A DNA stretch of 64,000 nucleotides from Rhodococcus sp. RD6.2 (GCF_001040705.1 NZ_CVQP01000001.1:550324-614323), one strand, 5' to 3'. Shown: positions 43,214 to 52,013, numbered from the stretch's first letter. Numbers and translations are program-made. Notes: generated from the letters alone by a model not told the origin.

Positions 43214-43801
43214 ATGTCGACGTACATTCCGATCGATTCGGCCAGCTCGCCCCTCGGCCAGAACGCTTCCACGACCGCCGCGGCGGGTCCGTCGCTGGCC
43301 TTCGACGACCCGCGGCACCTGACGGCGCATCGCTGGCTGGTGGAAGAGTCCTACCTGCTGGACCAGCAGGACTACGACGCCTGGCTCGAGGTTCTCGCCG
43401 AGGACATCCACTACTTCATGCCGATCCGCGTCACCACGGCGCTGGGCACCGGCTACGACACGGCCAAGGACATGGCCCACTTCGACGAGGACAAGTATTC
43501 GCTGAGTCGCCGCGTCGCGCGCTTCGACACCGGTCACGCCTGGGCGGAGGACCCGCCCTCGCGTCTGCGCCACCACCTGTCCAACGTCCGCACCTTCGCG
43601 ACGGACAACGAGAACGAGCTCGTCGTGGAGTCGGCCGTGCTGTTGTTCCGTAGCCGCGGCGATGTGCTCGAGCCCTCACTGCTCTCGGTCGGCCGCGTCG
43701 ACCTGCTGCGTCTCGAGGACGGCGCCTGGCGGCTCGCCCGCCGGCACATCGCCGCCGACGAGTCTGTGCTGCGCATGCAGAACCTGGCGGTGTTCCTGTG
43801 A
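43214..43801 (+). CDS. Aromatic ring-hydroxylating dioxygenase, small (beta) subunit
   Basis: 195 aa from ATG at 43214 (MSTYIPIDSASSPLG), behind GGAGG; the frame to 43160 overlaps the alpha gene. SnoaL-like/NTF2-like beta-subunit fold: RWLVEESYLLDQQDYDAWLE, VLAEDIHYFMPIRVTT, RLRHHLSNVRT, and a C-terminal WRLARRHIAADESVLR. Structural partner of the alpha subunit in an alpha3beta3 enzyme. Overlaps the next gene by GTGA. Confidence 0.92.
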   Translation: MSTYIPIDSASSPLGQNASTTAAAGPSLAFDDPRHLTAHRWLVEESYLLDQQDYDAWLEVLAEDIHYFMPIRVTTALGTGYDTAKDMAHFDEDKYSLSRRVARFDTGHAWAEDPPSRLRHHLSNVRTFATDNENELVVESAVLLFRSRGDVLEPSLLSVGRVDLLRLEDGAWRLARRHIAADESVLRMQNLAVFL

Positions 43802-44109
43802 AGCTCTCCTGGGAAGGCGAGGCGGAGGACGCGGCGGCGGCCGCCCGGGCCAATTCGCAGTTGGGCGTCCTCCAGGACCGACGTGACGGCGAGACCATCG
43901 TCATCGCGAACGAGTTCTCGGACATGCGGATCTCGAAGGTGCACACCCGCAACGGTGTTCGGTTGCTCATCGAGTCGCCGAAGTCCGGTCAGTGGATCAC
44001 GTTGGACGCACTCGAACTGGAGGCGCTGACCTGGCAGAACGAGACGACGCTCTCGGCCATGGTCGGCAAGCCGTTCCAGTCGCTGATTCCCAGCGAGGAC
44101 GCCTCGTGA
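43798..44109 (+). CDS. Small conserved protein of the dioxygenase operon, GTG start
   Basis: 103 aa, GTG at 43798 overlapping the beta-subunit stop. Mixed alpha/beta, ISKVHTRNGVRLLIESPKSG and WITLDALELEALTWQNETTL; no cysteines, no membrane segment. No catalytic motif. Position between beta subunit and dihydrodiol dehydrogenase with double overlaps suggests a fixed role in the operon, such as enzyme assembly. Function unknown. Confidence 0.82.
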   Translation: MKLSWEGEAEDAAAAARANSQLGVLQDRRDGETIVIANEFSDMRISKVHTRNGVRLLIESPKSGQWITLDALELEALTWQNETTLSAMVGKPFQSLIPSEDAS

Positions 44110-44888
44110 CCGGCTGGCTCGACGGCAAGCGCACGCTTGTCGTCGGGGCCGGTTCGGGCATCGGCCGCGGTGTGGTCGACGCCTTCCTGGCCGAGGGTGC
44201 GAGCGTCGGGGTGCTCGAACTCGACGCGGCCAAGTGCGAGGTCCTCGCGGCCGAGCGCCCCGATGTCGAGGTTGTTCAGGGCGACGCCACCACAGCGGCG
44301 GCGAACCAGGCTGCGGTTTCCGCCGTCGTGGATCGCTTCGGTGGCCTGGACGTCCTCGTGAACTGCGTCGGCATCTTCGACTTCTACCGCAAGCTCGAGA
44401 GCATCGATGCCGATCTTCTGGACCAGGCATTCGACGAGATGTTCGCCGTCAACGTCAAGTCACACCTGCACAGCGTGAAGGCCGCGACGCCCGCGCTGCG
44501 TGAATCGGGCGGCGCGGTCGTGCTCACCGAGTCCACCTCGGCGTACTACCCGGGTAGGGGCGGAACCCTCTACGTCGCATCGAAATTCGCTGTGCGTGGG
44601 TTGGTCACCACTCTTGCCTACGAGCTGGCGCCCGACATCCGGGTCAACGGAGTCGCGCCCGGCGGCACCCTGGGGACCGACCTGGGCGGGCTGTCGACAC
44701 TGGGCCTGACCGGGAACAGACTCGACGGGCCGGACCGGGCGAAGGAGCTCGCGGGCCGAAACCCGTTGGGTGTGGCGCTCGACGGCCTCGACCATGCCTG
44801 GAGCTACGTGTTCCTCGCCTCTGACCGGTCGCGTGGCATCTCGGGTCGCGTCGTCCACTCCGATGGCGGGATGGGCATCAAAGTCTAG
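44106..44888 (+). CDS. Short-chain dehydrogenase, predicted cis-dihydrodiol dehydrogenase
   Basis: 260 aa, GTG at 44106 overlapping the previous stop. NAD motif VVGAGSGIGRGVVDAF, NCVGIFDFYRKL, catalytic Tyr/Lys in YVASKFAV with Ser in ESTSAYYPG. It should oxidise and rearomatise the dihydrodiol made by the dioxygenase, giving a dihydroxy-aromatic (3,4-dihydroxyphthalate if phthalate is the substrate). C-terminal GGMGIKV end is typical of SDRs. Confidence 0.88.
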   Translation: MTGWLDGKRTLVVGAGSGIGRGVVDAFLAEGASVGVLELDAAKCEVLAAERPDVEVVQGDATTAAANQAAVSAVVDRFGGLDVLVNCVGIFDFYRKLESIDADLLDQAFDEMFAVNVKSHLHSVKAATPALRESGGAVVLTESTSAYYPGRGGTLYVASKFAVRGLVTTLAYELAPDIRVNGVAPGGTLGTDLGGLSTLGLTGNRLDGPDRAKELAGRNPLGVALDGLDHAWSYVFLASDRSRGISGRVVHSDGGMGIKV

Positions 44889-44927
44889 AAGTCGTGTCCG
44901 CGCGACGTACGGAAGGAAGAATCTCGG

Positions 44928-45125
44928 ATGGCAATTCTCAAGGTCAACCTCGAACTGTGCCAGGGCTACGCGAACTGCGTCGTCGCGGCGGACGATGTGT
45001 ACGACATGGACGACGACGGCCTGGTGGTGCTGCTCAAGACCCGCGTGGACGAGTCGGATCGTCAGCGCGTCGAGACCGCAGCGAAGAGCTGCCCGGCCTC
45101 CGCGTTGTGGCTGGAGGACGAATGA
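44928..45125 (+). CDS. [3Fe-4S]-type ferredoxin
   Basis: 65 aa. Three cluster cysteines: Cys11 and Cys17 (LCQGYANCV) and Cys55 (KSCPASAL), the pattern of actinobacterial 3Fe-4S ferredoxins, with no fourth Cys. It shuttles electrons from the reductase to the Rieske centre. AAGGAAGAA precedes the ATG. Overlaps the reductase gene by ATGA. Phthalate 3,4-dioxygenase clusters of Gram-positives carry a 3Fe-4S or 4Fe-4S ferredoxin in this place. Confidence 0.92.
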   Translation: MAILKVNLELCQGYANCVVAADDVYDMDDDGLVVLLKTRVDESDRQRVETAAKSCPASALWLEDE

Positions 45126-46324
45126 GCGGCGGCGTCCTCGTCGTAGGTGGCTCGGTCGGCGGCATTCGCACGGCCCGTGCGCTACGCAACGAGGGCTATG
45201 TCGGCAGGGTCACGGTGGTCGAGGCCGAGTCCGAGCTCCCGTACGACAAGCCCCCGCTGTCCAAGATTCCGCTCGACGGTGACGCGCATGTGCCGCTGTT
45301 GACCGCGGAGGAGACGCGGGAACTCGACATCGAGCTGGTAATGGGAAGGACTGCAGTCGAACTGCGGCCGCAGGACAGGCAGGTAGTGCTGGACGACGGG
45401 GTCGTCCTCGGATACGACGAGCTGGTCATCGCCACCGGCGCGGCCGCGCGGCCGTCGCCGTGGACCGGTCCCGGTGTGCACGTGCTCCGCACCATCGCGG
45501 ATGCTCGCGCGCTGCGCGCGAGTCTGCGGGCCGCGAGCAGACTGCTGGTCGTCGGCGCCGGCTTCATCGGCGCAGAGGTCGCTTCCCTCGCACGCAAGCA
45601 GGGCATCGAGGTCACGATCGTCGACCCGGCGCCCATTCCCATGGCGCGAGTCGTGGGAGATGGACTGGGCAGGCACTTCTCGCAGCTGCACCGTGCGCAC
45701 GGGGTGGACACCCGCTTCGGCACCATGGTCGACACCATCGAGCACGGGGAGGGCGGCATCACAGCCCAACTCTCGGATGGGTCGTGCGTCCTCGTGGACG
45801 CCGTCGTCGTCGGGATCGGCGCGGTGCTGAACACGCGCTGGTTGGAGTCCTCCGGCCTGGCACTGGAAGACGGCGTGGAGTGTGACGAGTACGGCCGTGT
45901 GGCCGGTGCCGAGAACATCTTTGCCGTCGGCGACATTGCCCGGTGGTACCAGCCGAGGCAGGGGAAGGCGGCTCGAGTGGAGCACTGGACCAACGCGGTT
46001 GAGCAGGCGAACTGCTTGGCGCGCAACATCGTCGCCCCCGACACTCCCGTCGCACACGACCCGGTGGCCTACGTTTGGAGTGACCAGTACGACTGGAAGA
46101 TCCACCTGTTCGGCACTCGTGACGTCACGGGAGACCCGGTCGTCGTGGAGCAGTCGGAGCCATTCCGGCTCGCCGCGATCTGGCAGGCCGCGGACGGCAG
46201 GGCCAGCGGCGGGTTGACCGTGAACTGGCCCAAGGCCTCGGTTCAGCTGCGGCGAACCATTGCAGCCGGTGGCCCGGCGGGCCAGGTCCACGCACAGCTC
46301 GTCGACGCGGCGGCGAAGGCATGA
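45122..46324 (+). CDS. FAD-dependent ferredoxin reductase (GR-type)
   Basis: 400 aa, ATG at 45122. FAD motif VVGGSVGGIRTARALRNEGY, DKPPLSKIPLDGD, second dinucleotide motif VVGAGFIGAEVASLARKQG, and FAD-binding NIFAVGDIARWYQ. C-terminal reductase domain with VWSDQYDWKIHLFG, the reductase-type dimerisation domain. It passes electrons from NADH to the ferredoxin of the operon. Overlaps the decarboxylase gene by ATGA. Confidence 0.92.
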   Translation: MSGGVLVVGGSVGGIRTARALRNEGYVGRVTVVEAESELPYDKPPLSKIPLDGDAHVPLLTAEETRELDIELVMGRTAVELRPQDRQVVLDDGVVLGYDELVIATGAAARPSPWTGPGVHVLRTIADARALRASLRAASRLLVVGAGFIGAEVASLARKQGIEVTIVDPAPIPMARVVGDGLGRHFSQLHRAHGVDTRFGTMVDTIEHGEGGITAQLSDGSCVLVDAVVVGIGAVLNTRWLESSGLALEDGVECDEYGRVAGAENIFAVGDIARWYQPRQGKAARVEHWTNAVEQANCLARNIVAPDTPVAHDPVAYVWSDQYDWKIHLFGTRDVTGDPVVVEQSEPFRLAAIWQAADGRASGGLTVNWPKASVQLRRTIAAGGPAGQVHAQLVDAAAKA

Positions 46325-47046
46325 CGCCCGGGGATCTCGACGAGCTGCGGGCTCTGGTCGCCGAAGGCTGCCGGGTTCTTTCCGCCCGGGATCTGGCGCC
46401 AGGGATATTGGGACACATCAGCTTTCGAGTCGACGATTCCCGGATGCTGATCCGGTGCCGCGGACCGCGGGAGCGGGGACTCGCGCACACCACCGCGGAC
46501 GACATTCGGTTGGTCGGGTTCACCGGGGAGCCGGGCGCTGCTGGTGAACTGGACGGCGGCTACACAGTGCCGTACGAGCTGCCTCTGCACAGCCGGATTC
46601 TCCTGCGGCGTCCGGATGTAACATCGGTGGTTCACGCGCATCCGCGCAATGTGGTGGTCGCAGATCTCGCTGGGTTGTCCATCATGCCGATCGTGGGGGC
46701 ATACGACATTCCGGGTGCGGTGTTGGCACACGGGGGAGTTCCCGTATTCCCGAGGTCTGCTTTGATTCACAATCCCGACCTGGGTGACGACGTGGCCGAT
46801 TCCCTCGGTGATCGGCCGGTGGTGCTGATGCGTGGCCACGGTCTCACATCCACCGGCACATCGGTGCAGGAGGCGGTGCTTCGCGCCATCTCCGTCGACG
46901 TGATCGCGTCGTTGTCGGTGTCGATCGTCTCGACCGGCGGCACCCTGAAGCCGATCGGTGCCGAGGATCTGGCGGACTTGCCGAATCTGGGTGCCGGTCT
47001 GAACGTGGGGGCCGCGTGGCGCCATGAGGTGGCCCGGCTCGATTAG
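46321..47046 (+). CDS. Class II aldolase-like protein, predicted dihydroxyphthalate (or related) decarboxylase
   Basis: 241 aa. Class II aldolase zinc ligands: Glu86 in PYELPLH, His105 and His107 in VVHAHPRN, and a later His in LMRGHGLTS. Family members in ring-hydroxylation operons (PhtC/PadC, CmtD) are decarboxylases. After phthalate 3,4-dioxygenase and dihydrodiol dehydrogenase, 3,4-dihydroxyphthalate would be decarboxylated to protocatechuate. CmtD-like substrates cannot be ruled out. Last gene of the dioxygenase operon; the overlap with the reductase gene is ATGA. Confidence 0.8.
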   Translation: MTPGDLDELRALVAEGCRVLSARDLAPGILGHISFRVDDSRMLIRCRGPRERGLAHTTADDIRLVGFTGEPGAAGELDGGYTVPYELPLHSRILLRRPDVTSVVHAHPRNVVVADLAGLSIMPIVGAYDIPGAVLAHGGVPVFPRSALIHNPDLGDDVADSLGDRPVVLMRGHGLTSTGTSVQEAVLRAISVDVIASLSVSIVSTGGTLKPIGAEDLADLPNLGAGLNVGAAWRHEVARLD

Positions 47047-47128
47047 TGGCGTCTGTGATCGACCGGATCGCGTTCGGCGATCCGGTCTCGGCAGCGTCAC
47101 TCCGGGTCGTCCGACCCTGCGTGTTCGG

Positions 47129-47143
47129 CAGAAGCTATTTCTG
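47129..47143. promoter_or_regulatory. Operator-like site, CAGAA/TTCTG family
   Basis: CAGAA-GCTAT-TTCTG. Compared with 41730-41757 it keeps the first two half-sites and a trailing AAACA, but the third half-site is lost, so it looks like a partly decayed copy. Confidence 0.45.
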
Positions 47144-47195
47144 TATAGAGCAAACAGCGTGTATCAGGCCAGTTCACAAGTATGTGAAGAATCGC

Positions 47196-47209
47196 TTAGC
47201 GATCGATAG
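47196..47209. promoter_or_regulatory. Palindrome of the TTAnCGATCGnTAA family, site 1
   Basis: TTAGCGATCGATAG. Reversed, it differs in one base from TTATCGATCGCTAA at 52662-52675. It lies 249 bp upstream of the FMN reductase/hydrolase/ligase operon. The XRE-TetR regulator at 53105 is the likely binder. Confidence 0.55.
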
Positions 47210-47350
47210 ACAAGTCCTTGACGCGGTGACGTACTTGCCTGTTCAATGCTCAGGAACATGGTTTCGATGTGGGGCGGGTCACAACCCCGAAGGGATGTGC
47301 TGACGGTGTTGGGGAAAGCGGTTCCGGTCCGGATACCACCAGCGGATGGC

Positions 47351-47461
47351 CATCGCATCTCGAACCGCGTCTTCGACTTCGGGCACGGAATCGTCCTCGG
47401 TAGGCCCGCCGAGGTTATTCGCGGCGAGGCAGTCGTCGCGGTCTATCTGGGAGCTGCATGA
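47351..47461 (+). pseudogene. 3' remnant of a LivG/LivF-like branched-chain ABC ATPase
   Basis: The frame encodes HRISNRVFDFGHGIVLGRP, then AEVIRGEAVVAVYLGAA, which matches only the C-terminal 35 or so residues of LivG/LivF ATPases (typically DRVxVLDxGxVIAEGxP-AEI...VIxAYLG). No Walker motifs lie upstream. Its stop overlaps the ATG of the FMN reductase gene (ATGATGA), which suggests that the reductase gene once followed an intact transporter gene. Confidence 0.6.
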
Positions 47462-48033
47462 TGAATGACGGAAAATTCGTGGTCTGCGCGATTGCAGGCA
47501 GTCTCCGCGCAGACTCGTGGAACCGCAAGCTTGTCGAGGCGGCCGCGGCGATGGCGCCCGCCGATGTCGATGTACGGATCACGAAGTTGCTGGGCGAGAT
47601 TCCGATGCTCAACGAAGACGACTTCGGTAACGAAGCAGCGAGCGTCCACGCGCTCCGCGCCGAGGTCGAGGCCGCCGACGCCCTGTTGATCGCGACACCG
47701 GAGTACAACGGTGGCATCCCGGGTGTCCTGAAGAACGCCCTCGACTGGCTCTCGCTGCCGCTCGGCCGCTCGGTGCTCGAGCGCAAGCCGGTGGCGCTCA
47801 TGGGCGCGACACCGGGCCGCCTCGGCACGGCACGCAGCCAGTTCGAGCTGCGTCACACCTTCGTCTTCTCGCGATCTCCGGTGTTGCCGGGGCCCGAGAT
47901 CCTCCTCAGCTTTGCGCCCGATCATTTTGACGAGCAGGGCAATCTGACTGATCCGATCGTCCTCGAACGGGTCGATCTGATGTTCGCGCATCTGAAGAAG
48001 TACGCAAGTCTCAACGAATACGAGGTTGTCTGA
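47458..48033 (+). CDS. NADPH-dependent FMN reductase, copy 2
   Basis: 191 aa; two adjacent ATGs (47458, 47461) behind GGGAG, the first preferred. Motifs AIAGSLRADSWNRKLV, IATPEYNGGIPGVLKNALDW and KPVALMGATPGRLGTARSQ match the NADPH:FMN reductase family. Paralogue of 25341-25955. Followed by 2 bp and then the hydrolase gene, so part of one operon. Confidence 0.9.
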   Translation: MMNDGKFVVCAIAGSLRADSWNRKLVEAAAAMAPADVDVRITKLLGEIPMLNEDDFGNEAASVHALRAEVEAADALLIATPEYNGGIPGVLKNALDWLSLPLGRSVLERKPVALMGATPGRLGTARSQFELRHTFVFSRSPVLPGPEILLSFAPDHFDEQGNLTDPIVLERVDLMFAHLKKYASLNEYEVV

Positions 48034-48035
48034 CC

Positions 48036-49184
48036 ATGACCGGTGCTGTGACCAGTCCGAGTATCCACAAGGAGTTCGTCAGCAGCGAGTCTCCGGGCGC
48101 GAGGCGCGCGGGGGCGGGGGGCTACCCGTGTCAGGGGCTCTATTACACGCCGACCGGCAAGAATCCCCGGATCGCGATGATCGCGACGCACTACCAGATC
48201 GACTTCTCGGAGCACTACATCGCCGAGTTCATGGCCGAGCGCGGCATCGGATTCCTGGGCTGGAACACCCGGTACCGCGGCTACGAGGAACTCTTCAATC
48301 TCGATCAGGCACTGGTCGACATCGGTGTGGGTGTTCGCTGGTTGAAGGAGTGCGCCGGTGTGGATCATGTGATCCTGCTGGGTAATTCGGGCGGAGGGTC
48401 GCTGATGGCGGCCTATCAGGCGCAGGCCGTCGAGTCGTGCATCCGGCCCGCCCGCGACATGGAGCCCGCCGTGGGTATCGACGAGCTCATCCCAGGGGAC
48501 GCCTACATCTCGCTTGCTGCGCACGGGGGTCGGCCCGATGTGCTGACGTCGTGGCTGGACGCGGCCGTTGTCGACGAGGACGACCCGACGCTCACCGATC
48601 CGGAGCTCGACCTGTTCAACCCGCAGAACGGACCGCCGTACTCCGAGGAGTTCGTCGAGCGGTACCGTGCGGCGCAGGTAGCTCGCAACCACCGGATCAC
48701 CGCGTGGGCAAGGGAAGAGCTGGCCCGGGTGACCGCAGCGGGCTACTACGACCGGCACTTCGGCGTCCCCCGGACCTGGGCGGACCCCCGGATGGTCGAC
48801 GCTACGCTGGAACCCAGCAGTCGGCCTGCGGGCGAGTGCTACCGCGGCGCCACCGAGGTCGCCAACCGCGGTGACCGCGGCATCGGCGCCGGGTCCACCC
48901 TGCGGAACTGGTTGCACATGTGGAGTCTCGAAGAATCCCAGTGCCGGGCGGAACAGCATCTGGCCAGGATCACGGTGCCGGCCTTCGTCATCAACCCGGA
49001 TGGCGATTCGGGTGTGTTTCCCAGCGACGCAGACCGGCTGTTCGACGCGATCGCGAGCGAGGACAAGCAGCGCAAGGACATGGCCGGGGATCACTACTTC
49101 GAGGAACCGGCCGGCGCCCGCGCCGCAGTATCCGAAGTCATGTGCGAATGGATCGCGGCCCGATTCCCGAAAGCGTCGTGGTGA
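48036..49184 (+). CDS. Alpha/beta hydrolase, copy 2 of a paralogous pair
   Basis: 382 aa. Nucleophile elbow LLGNSGGGS with Ser118; IAMIATHYQIDFSEHYIAEF start; late AGDHYFEEPAG His. Paralogous to 34561-35691 over the whole length (RAGAGG, PCQG, FLGWNTRYR, LVDIGVGVRWL, TWADPR). Both copies are next to an FMN reductase/ligase-type gene set, so the pair may act on related esters or ring-cleavage products. Its stop overlaps the ligase GTG. Confidence 0.82.
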   Translation: MTGAVTSPSIHKEFVSSESPGARRAGAGGYPCQGLYYTPTGKNPRIAMIATHYQIDFSEHYIAEFMAERGIGFLGWNTRYRGYEELFNLDQALVDIGVGVRWLKECAGVDHVILLGNSGGGSLMAAYQAQAVESCIRPARDMEPAVGIDELIPGDAYISLAAHGGRPDVLTSWLDAAVVDEDDPTLTDPELDLFNPQNGPPYSEEFVERYRAAQVARNHRITAWAREELARVTAAGYYDRHFGVPRTWADPRMVDATLEPSSRPAGECYRGATEVANRGDRGIGAGSTLRNWLHMWSLEESQCRAEQHLARITVPAFVINPDGDSGVFPSDADRLFDAIASEDKQRKDMAGDHYFEEPAGARAAVSEVMCEWIAARFPKASW

Positions 49185-50770
49185 CGACGACCAGCGAGCC
49201 CGACGAGTTGCGGCTCGCGCGAAAGCAGCACTGGGTCAACCACGTTGCTCGCCATGCGTTCGAACGTGGTGGCCTGACCGCGATCGTCTTCGGTGACCGT
49301 CGGATCACCTGGGCCGAGCTCCAGCAGCGGGTGGTAGCGGTCTCTGCCGCACTCGCCGAGCGTGGCGTTGGCCGTGGCGACCGCGTCGCGTTGCTGATGG
49401 GCAATCAGGCCGAGTACATCGAAATCATGATCGCCGCGAACCGCCTCGGTGCGATCGCCGTGCCGATCAACTTCCGGCTGAGCGTCGAGGAAGTGGCGTT
49501 CACCCTCGACAACAGTGGGTCTGCAGTCCTATTCGTGGACGAGTCGGCGGGCGCCACCGGAATCGGGGCGGCCGCTGCGGCCGAGAGCCAGGTCCTGGTC
49601 GTCGAGGTCGGCGGGGGCGACGACAGTGCTGACGGTACGACGCCGTACGACGTACTCCTTGCCCACGCCGGTGTCGGCGCTGCGGTCGTCGAGGTAGACG
49701 AAGCGGAGTCGGCGCTGCTCATGTACACCTCGGGCACCACCGGGCGCCCCAAGGGTGCGGTGTTGACGCATCGCAACCTGGCGGCGCAGTCGGCCACGAA
49801 CGTGATGGCGTTCCGCATCGAGATGCACGACGAGGTCAGCCTCTGTGCCGCACCGCTGTTCCACATCGGCACACTCGGCCTCGTGGCGCCGTCGATCCTC
49901 ATGGGCGCCACGATGGTTGTGTTGCCAAGCATCTCCTTCGACGCAGGAACATTCCTCGACGTCGCGGAACGCGAGCGGGTCACCTCGACGTTCCTCGTCC
50001 CCACGCAGTGGCAGGCGGTGTGCGACGAGCAAGAGCGGACTCCGCGTGACCTGTCCAGGCTCCGAGTGAGCTCCTGGGGTGCGGCACCCGCCAGTGACAC
50101 TCTGCTCCGCAGGATGGCCGAGGTTCTGCCGGGCTCGTCGAGCCTCGCACTCTTCGGGCAGACCGAGATGTCTCCGGTGACATGCGTGCTCGAGGCCAAG
50201 GACTCACGCCGCAAGCTCGGGTCCGTCGGGCGTCCCGTACCCGGGGTCTGGGCCCGTGTCGTCGACTCCGAGATGGTGGATGTGCAACCCGGCGAGGTCG
50301 GTGAGATCGTCTATCGCGGTCCGGGGCTCATGTCGGGGTACTGGAACAACCCGGAGGCGACAGCGGAGGCGTTCGCCGGCGGCTGGTTCCACTCCGGTGA
50401 CCTGGTACGGATGGACGACGAGGGCTTCATCTATGTCGTGGACCGCGCGAAGGACATGATCATTTCCGGCGGAGAGAACATCTACTGCGCCGAGGTCGAG
50501 AATGCGCTGGCCGGTCATCCGGACATCGCCGAGGTCGCCGTGGTCGGCCGGGACCACGAGAGATGGGGTGAGACCCCCGTCGCGGTGGTCTCGCTGAAGC
50601 AGGGCGCCGCGGACCTGACGATCGAGGCCTTGCGTTCCTGGGCAGGGGAAAGGCTGGCTCGGTACAAACTGCCGACCGATCTCGTGGTGGTCGATGCGCT
50701 GCCGCGAAATGCCTCGGGCAAGGTCATCAAGAACACGTTGCGTGCACCGGCCGCTACGCTACCCGCGTGA
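49181..50770 (+). CDS. Acyl-CoA synthetase (ANL superfamily), copy 2, GTG start
   Basis: 529 aa. GTG at 49181 overlaps the hydrolase stop; the frame extends to 48920 as a shadow. P-loop MYTSGTTGRPKGA, FGQTEMSPV, GWFHSGDLVRMDDEGFIYV, hinge DRAKDMIISGGENIYCAEVE, and the catalytic lysine region LPRNASGKVIKNTL intact. Activates an unknown carboxylic acid. Overlaps the IclR gene by GTGA, so regulator and ligase share a transcript. Confidence 0.9.
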   Translation: MTTTSEPDELRLARKQHWVNHVARHAFERGGLTAIVFGDRRITWAELQQRVVAVSAALAERGVGRGDRVALLMGNQAEYIEIMIAANRLGAIAVPINFRLSVEEVAFTLDNSGSAVLFVDESAGATGIGAAAAAESQVLVVEVGGGDDSADGTTPYDVLLAHAGVGAAVVEVDEAESALLMYTSGTTGRPKGAVLTHRNLAAQSATNVMAFRIEMHDEVSLCAAPLFHIGTLGLVAPSILMGATMVVLPSISFDAGTFLDVAERERVTSTFLVPTQWQAVCDEQERTPRDLSRLRVSSWGAAPASDTLLRRMAEVLPGSSSLALFGQTEMSPVTCVLEAKDSRRKLGSVGRPVPGVWARVVDSEMVDVQPGEVGEIVYRGPGLMSGYWNNPEATAEAFAGGWFHSGDLVRMDDEGFIYVVDRAKDMIISGGENIYCAEVENALAGHPDIAEVAVVGRDHERWGETPVAVVSLKQGAADLTIEALRSWAGERLARYKLPTDLVVVDALPRNASGKVIKNTLRAPAATLPA

Positions 50771-51546
50771 CCGCAAAGGAAGCTGCCCCACCGAATCGTC
50801 CGCAGTACCCGATCGAGTCCGTTGACAACGCGCTTCGGATTCTGCTGCTACTGGGCGAGCGCCGCAGCATCCGGTTGACCGAGGTGAGTGAATACCTCTC
50901 GGTGGCGTCGTCGACGGCCCACCGGTTGCTGGCGATGCTGCAGTACCGCGGCTTCGTTCGCCAGGTCGAGGGCTCGCGTGCGTACGAACCGGGCCCTGCA
51001 CTGACGACGATCGCGTTCGCGGTCCTTCGCCACACGGACGTGCGGGAGCGCGTGCATCCGGTGCTCGAGCGGCTCTCGGCCAGCCTGGGGGAGACGGTCC
51101 ACCTGGCCCGGCTCGACGGGAACACGGTGACCTTCGTGGACTCGGTGGAGAGCTCTCGGGCGGTGCGCGTCGGGTCCCGCATGGGCATGACCATGCCGGC
51201 CCACTGCACGTCGTCGGGCAAGGCACTGCTCGCCACCATGGACGACCGCGCGGTGCGTGAGCTCTACCCCAGCGAGAAGCTGACGGGTCTCACCTCGCAC
51301 TCGATCATCAAAAGGTCGGTACTGCTGCGCCAACTCGCGGAGATCCGCCGGGTCGGGTACGCCACCAGCGACGAAGAGTCCGAGGACGAGGTCACCTCGG
51401 TGTCGGTCTCGCTCGGAGAGTACGGCGGGTCGCGTTACACGTTGAACGTGTCAACGCCGAAGAGTCGAATGTCGGACCCGACCCGCGAGGAGATCGCAGC
51501 CGCGCTGGCGCATGCCGTGGACGAGGTTGCCGCGTTCTTCCTGTGA
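50767..51546 (+). CDS. IclR family transcriptional regulator, GTG start
   Basis: 259 aa. Winged HTH at residues 20-80 (VDNALRILLLLGERRSI, VSEYLSVASSTAHRLLAMLQ, GFVRQVEGSRAYEPG) and effector domain with VHLARLDGNTVTFVDSVESS and MPAHCTSSGKALLATM. IclR regulators control phthalate clusters (PadR/PhtR) and many aromatic pathways. Last gene of the 47458-51546 operon. Candidate targets are the CAGAA/TTCTG palindromes at 41730, 47129 and 54024. Confidence 0.93.
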   Translation: MTAKEAAPPNRPQYPIESVDNALRILLLLGERRSIRLTEVSEYLSVASSTAHRLLAMLQYRGFVRQVEGSRAYEPGPALTTIAFAVLRHTDVRERVHPVLERLSASLGETVHLARLDGNTVTFVDSVESSRAVRVGSRMGMTMPAHCTSSGKALLATMDDRAVRELYPSEKLTGLTSHSIIKRSVLLRQLAEIRRVGYATSDEESEDEVTSVSVSLGEYGGSRYTLNVSTPKSRMSDPTREEIAAALAHAVDEVAAFFL

Positions 51547-51586
51547 ACGGGACGGAACGAATCCTGCAGCGCAGCAAGCCATGACA

Positions 51587-51629
51587 AGGAACAGCCCCGC
51601 CGATCTTCTCGATCGGCGGGGCTGTTCCT
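51587..51629. terminator. Bidirectional terminator between the IclR and SnoaL genes
   Basis: Perfect 19-bp stem (51587-51605 against 51611-51629), arms starting AGGAACAGCCCCGCCGATC, loop TTCTC. Between convergent genes. Confidence 0.88.
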
Positions 51630-51644
51630 CTCGAGTGGGTTCGG

Positions 51645-52013
51645 TCAGGCAAAGACCTTGCGGAGTTCGCCCGCATCCATGTATTCCTCGATGCGGCTGA
51701 CCTTGCCCGCGTCGACGAACACCCGGAAGATCGCCGGGACGTTGACGGTCTTGTCCCCGATGGTCGCCCGGATGATGTGCTGGCGCAGAAAGCCGTCCAC
51801 GAGGACCGTGCACCTCGGCTCGTCGTATCCGAAGTCGTCGTAGCGGGTGGGGATGCCCGACAGGATGCGGAGGTTGTCCTCGCGGGACTGCTCGGCGTTG
51901 TCCCAGTTGTGCCAGATCCTGACGTCCGGAGCGTAAATCTGGTCGAGGACGGAGATCTCGCCCCGCTGGAGGGCAGTGAACATCTTGTCCGCGAGCTCGA
52001 GCATCTCGCTCAC
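51645..52013 (-). CDS. SnoaL/NTF2-like small protein
   Basis: 122 aa. DKMFTALQRGEISVLDQIYA, then VRIWHNWDNAEQSRED and a closing FVDAGKVSRIEEYMDAGELR fit the SnoaL-like polyketide-cyclase fold, with WHNWDN a common pocket motif. Two-gene operon with the VOC gene, which overlaps its start (ATGA). A role in isomerising or cyclising the VOC product is possible, not shown. Confidence 0.85.
   Translation of the reverse strand: MSEMLELADKMFTALQRGEISVLDQIYAPDVRIWHNWDNAEQSREDNLRILSGIPTRYDDFGYDEPRCTVLVDGFLRQHIIRATIGDKTVNVPAIFRVFVDAGKVSRIEEYMDAGELRKVFA

Larger units (their letters stand above)
47047..47457. promoter_or_regulatory. 411-bp intergenic region with two operator-like sites and a decayed ABC gene end
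   Basis: No intact gene. It holds CAGAA-GCTAT-TTCTG (47129-47143), which shares GGCAGAA, TTTCTG and AAACA with the dioxygenase promoter; the palindrome TTAGCGATCGATAG (47196-47209); TTGACG-18-TTCAAT (47218-47247), a possible promoter; and the LivG-like 3' remnant (47351-47461). Confidence 0.5.

Noticed and set aside
47246-47350. N-terminal half of the 71-aa ORF before the FMN reductase
   Set aside because: Only residues from 47351 match a known family; the first 35 codons look like random read-through, so only the remnant is annotated.
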